NCBI GenBank assembly: GCA_039621445.1
Contig: CP154956.1
Span: 48,465,291-48,529,290 of the forward strand
Direction: 5' to 3'
DNA: 64,000 bases
From: Euglena gracilis
Lineage: Eukaryota > Euglenida > Euglenophyceae > Euglenales
A program made the position numbers and the translations under genes. The notes under the pieces are model-generated. The model had not been told where the DNA came from. It ran no database searches and saw nothing but the letters and a program-made list of their open reading frames with translations. How positions within the stretch are numbered: position 1 is the first letter of the stretch; every line of letters begins with the position of its first letter. This document shows positions 62,625-64,000 of the stretch, one piece after another.

Positions 62625-64000
62625 CTACTGTAAAACCAGGGCCTGTGCTTCCTCCTCCGAGGAGTTTTCCATCCGGCAGAAAATGAATTTAAACTGGCTT
62701 TCACATTCACACCACGCTTGGAGGGTTAACTTGCCTGTGTTGACCGGTCTGAGGGCCCTGAGCTGCTCATGCAGCGAGGCCTGGATGTCACCGCCGTATT
62801 TCTGGGCCAGCCAGTTCCAGAAATCTTGGAACCTGACCCCTTCCCCCATCTCCCGTCGCCGCTGGAGTTCCAGCCGGCTGCTGTGGTCCAGGCAGCCGGT
62901 CAGAACAAGCATTTTAAATTCCTCCCCCACTGGCTGTCCCATGGAAACCTGCTGCATGTAGAGCTGAAATTTCACTGAAAAATCATGAAAATCATCTTTC
63001 GTCTCTGGTTTTACAAGGTCTTTGGTGAGGAGTGTCGCCAGCGGCCCCAAAAACATGCTGGCTGCTGGGCTGGGGGCTGCTGGCGCCACGTGGACCGGAG
63101 CTGCCTGGACCCCGCGGACCCAGGCTCCCGTGTCCTGGGACCCGAAGGCCAGAGTTGGAGCGCTGCACGATGCTGCCCCAGCCTTAGGGGCCCAGGCGAA
63201 AGGGTCCATCGCCCCCGTGAACTCCCCTCCTGTGGGGAACCCACGGGGCTGGGGGGGCCACAGGTGCTCGGCTGATTTCACCCCAGGTTGATCCCTGCCC
63301 TGGCCCTGTAGATTTGCTGTGCCTGCTGCCTGTGGTTTCGCTGTGCTGGACTGTCCCGTCGTTCGTGAATTTTGCTGAGACTTTTGCTGCTCCTGGGCTC
63401 CCAAACTGGACAAAAAATTAAAAAATCCGTGAGCTTTAACCTGGCGTTCCACCTCCTCCCAATCCACCCCCTGGAACCCCAACGTGCCAGGAGTCTGGGC
63501 AGCTGGGGTCCCTCCAGCAGCGGGGACATGGACTGGACTGCCCCCCGCAGCCATGGGACCCTGGGCTGCCCCCTGCAGCCATGGGGCCCTGGGGCTGGCT
63601 GCCCCCACAGCCATGGGACACTGGGGCAGGCTGCCCCTTGGTGCCGAAGGGCCCCTGCTGGCTGGAGGTGCTGCATTCCCCCCGGCCGAAGAACCAGGGT
63701 CAACACTGGGAGACCTGGCCACTGAACCCACTGAACCCAGGGAAAACGGCTGAGGCAGAATTGGGCTTTGCAAAACGGTCACTGGTGAAACACTGGGAAT
63801 CTGGGCCCCCACAGCGGCATCACAAGCCACTGGGGGAGCACCACTGGGCACAGGGGAAAAAACCACAGATGTTTCGGCCGACAGGACCCTGCCCTTCTGG
63901 GGGCCACAACCCAAAAACCCACTGGCAAAAACTGCAGTCACAGAAGCTGGGCCCGGGGATACCGCTTCCCCGGGTGTTTGGGCTTCTGTCTCCGCTGCCC
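62625..64000 (-). pseudogene. TE3 Gag, N-terminal and capsid part (runs off window)
   Basis: Pro/Ala/Gly-rich N-terminal half, then a retrotransposon Gag core: LLTKDLVKPETKDDFHDF, YMQQVSMGQPVGEEFKMLVL, LDHSSRLELQRRREMGEGV, FQDFWNWLAQKYGG, LHEQLRALRPVNTGKLTLQA and FIFCRMENSSEEEAQALVLQ, then TAG. The frame is open to the right edge, so the start codon is not in the window. The TAG falls inside what looks like one continuous Gag helix rather than at a domain end. Confidence 0.75.

Larger units (their letters stand above)
53796..64000 (-). mobile_element. TE3: Ty3-type retrotransposon with two methyltransferase domains
   Basis: Minus strand, from the right edge: Gag, two CCHC knuckles, Dam-like methylase (NPPY), C5 cytosine methyltransferase, aspartic protease, RT (YVDD), RNase H, integrase. 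RT-RNase H-integrase order and DTGA protease place it in Ty3 (Metaviridae-like) elements. Its 5' LTR lies outside the window, its 3' end is lost at about 53,795, and a younger LTR element interrupts it at 56,152-59,213. Gag-to-protease frames are interrupted by two TAG codons and several one-base shifts. Confidence 0.85.

Noticed and set aside
48033-62627. UAG read as an amino acid (reassigned code)
   Set aside because: The three in-frame stops noted in the retroelements are all TAG (48,033; 60,548; 62,625). Neighbouring copies expect Trp at 48,033 (TGG to TAG), which does not fit the known UAG=Gln codes, and exon-like and ORF ends use TAA and TGA as well as TAG. Simple decay explains them.
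1-64000. CRISPR arrays, bacterial promoters, rRNA or tRNA genes
   Set aside because: No regularly spaced direct repeats with unique spacers, no operon structure, and no tRNA cloverleaf or rRNA landmark was noticed by eye; a tRNAscan/Infernal run would be needed to exclude tRNAs and small RNAs.

Overview
The window looks like nuclear DNA from a protist or alga with a large, repeat-rich, intron-rich genome. The support is: GC-rich exon-like blocks separated by T-rich introns with polypyrimidine-CAG acceptors and GT donors; complete retroelement classes (DIRS-type and Ty3-type); many short inverted-repeat transposons with target-site duplications; and no operon, Shine-Dalgarno or bacterial gene organisation. 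I cannot name the species.

Layout. 0-13 kb is almost entirely repeats: foldback palindromes of a GTTCGGGCG family, a 1-kb inverted-repeat pair (2.6-3.7 and 8.1-9.0 kb), two copies of a 3-bp-TSD MITE, and a possible mobile unit (3.9-5.1 kb) in which palindromic arrays flank a broken ORF. A 2.1-kb hAT-like non-autonomous element follows (10.8-12.9 kb, perfect 8-bp TSD). 13-38 kb carries plus-strand exons. One group (13.3-16.0 kb) resembles a GT61/DUF563 glycosyltransferase. The others (17.1-38.3 kb) fit one or more genes for a Cys-containing, multi-pass membrane protein of unknown family; many of their exon phases agree. The introns hold further TIR elements and a satellite-like duplication. 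38-45 kb is again repeats.

45-64 kb is a block of retroelements. TE1 (minus, about 44.9-50.0 kb) and TE2 (plus, about 49.9-53.8 kb) are two different DIRS-like elements arranged head to head; TE1 has Gag-like ORF1, RT, RNase H, Dam-like methylase and tyrosine recombinase, and TE2 has the same order with its recombinase cut off. At about 53.8 kb TE2 is fused to the broken integrase of TE3, a Ty3-type element on the minus strand running off the right edge (Gag, two CCHC knuckles, Dam-like methylase, C5 cytosine methyltransferase, aspartic protease, RT, RNase H, integrase). A young 3.06-kb LTR element without a recognisable pol gene (370-bp LTRs, 4-bp TSD AGGG) sits inside TE3 between protease and RT.

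The strongest candidate for something new is TE3: one retroelement carrying two unrelated DNA-methyltransferase modules, an NPPY Dam-like domain and a C5-type enzyme with a KPTRIWGN signature. They lie in one reading frame, split by a single TAG, upstream of the protease. The same Dam-like domain occurs in both neighbouring DIRS elements. All three elements are broken by stops and one-base shifts, often at homopolymers, so they are either decaying or carry sequence errors.
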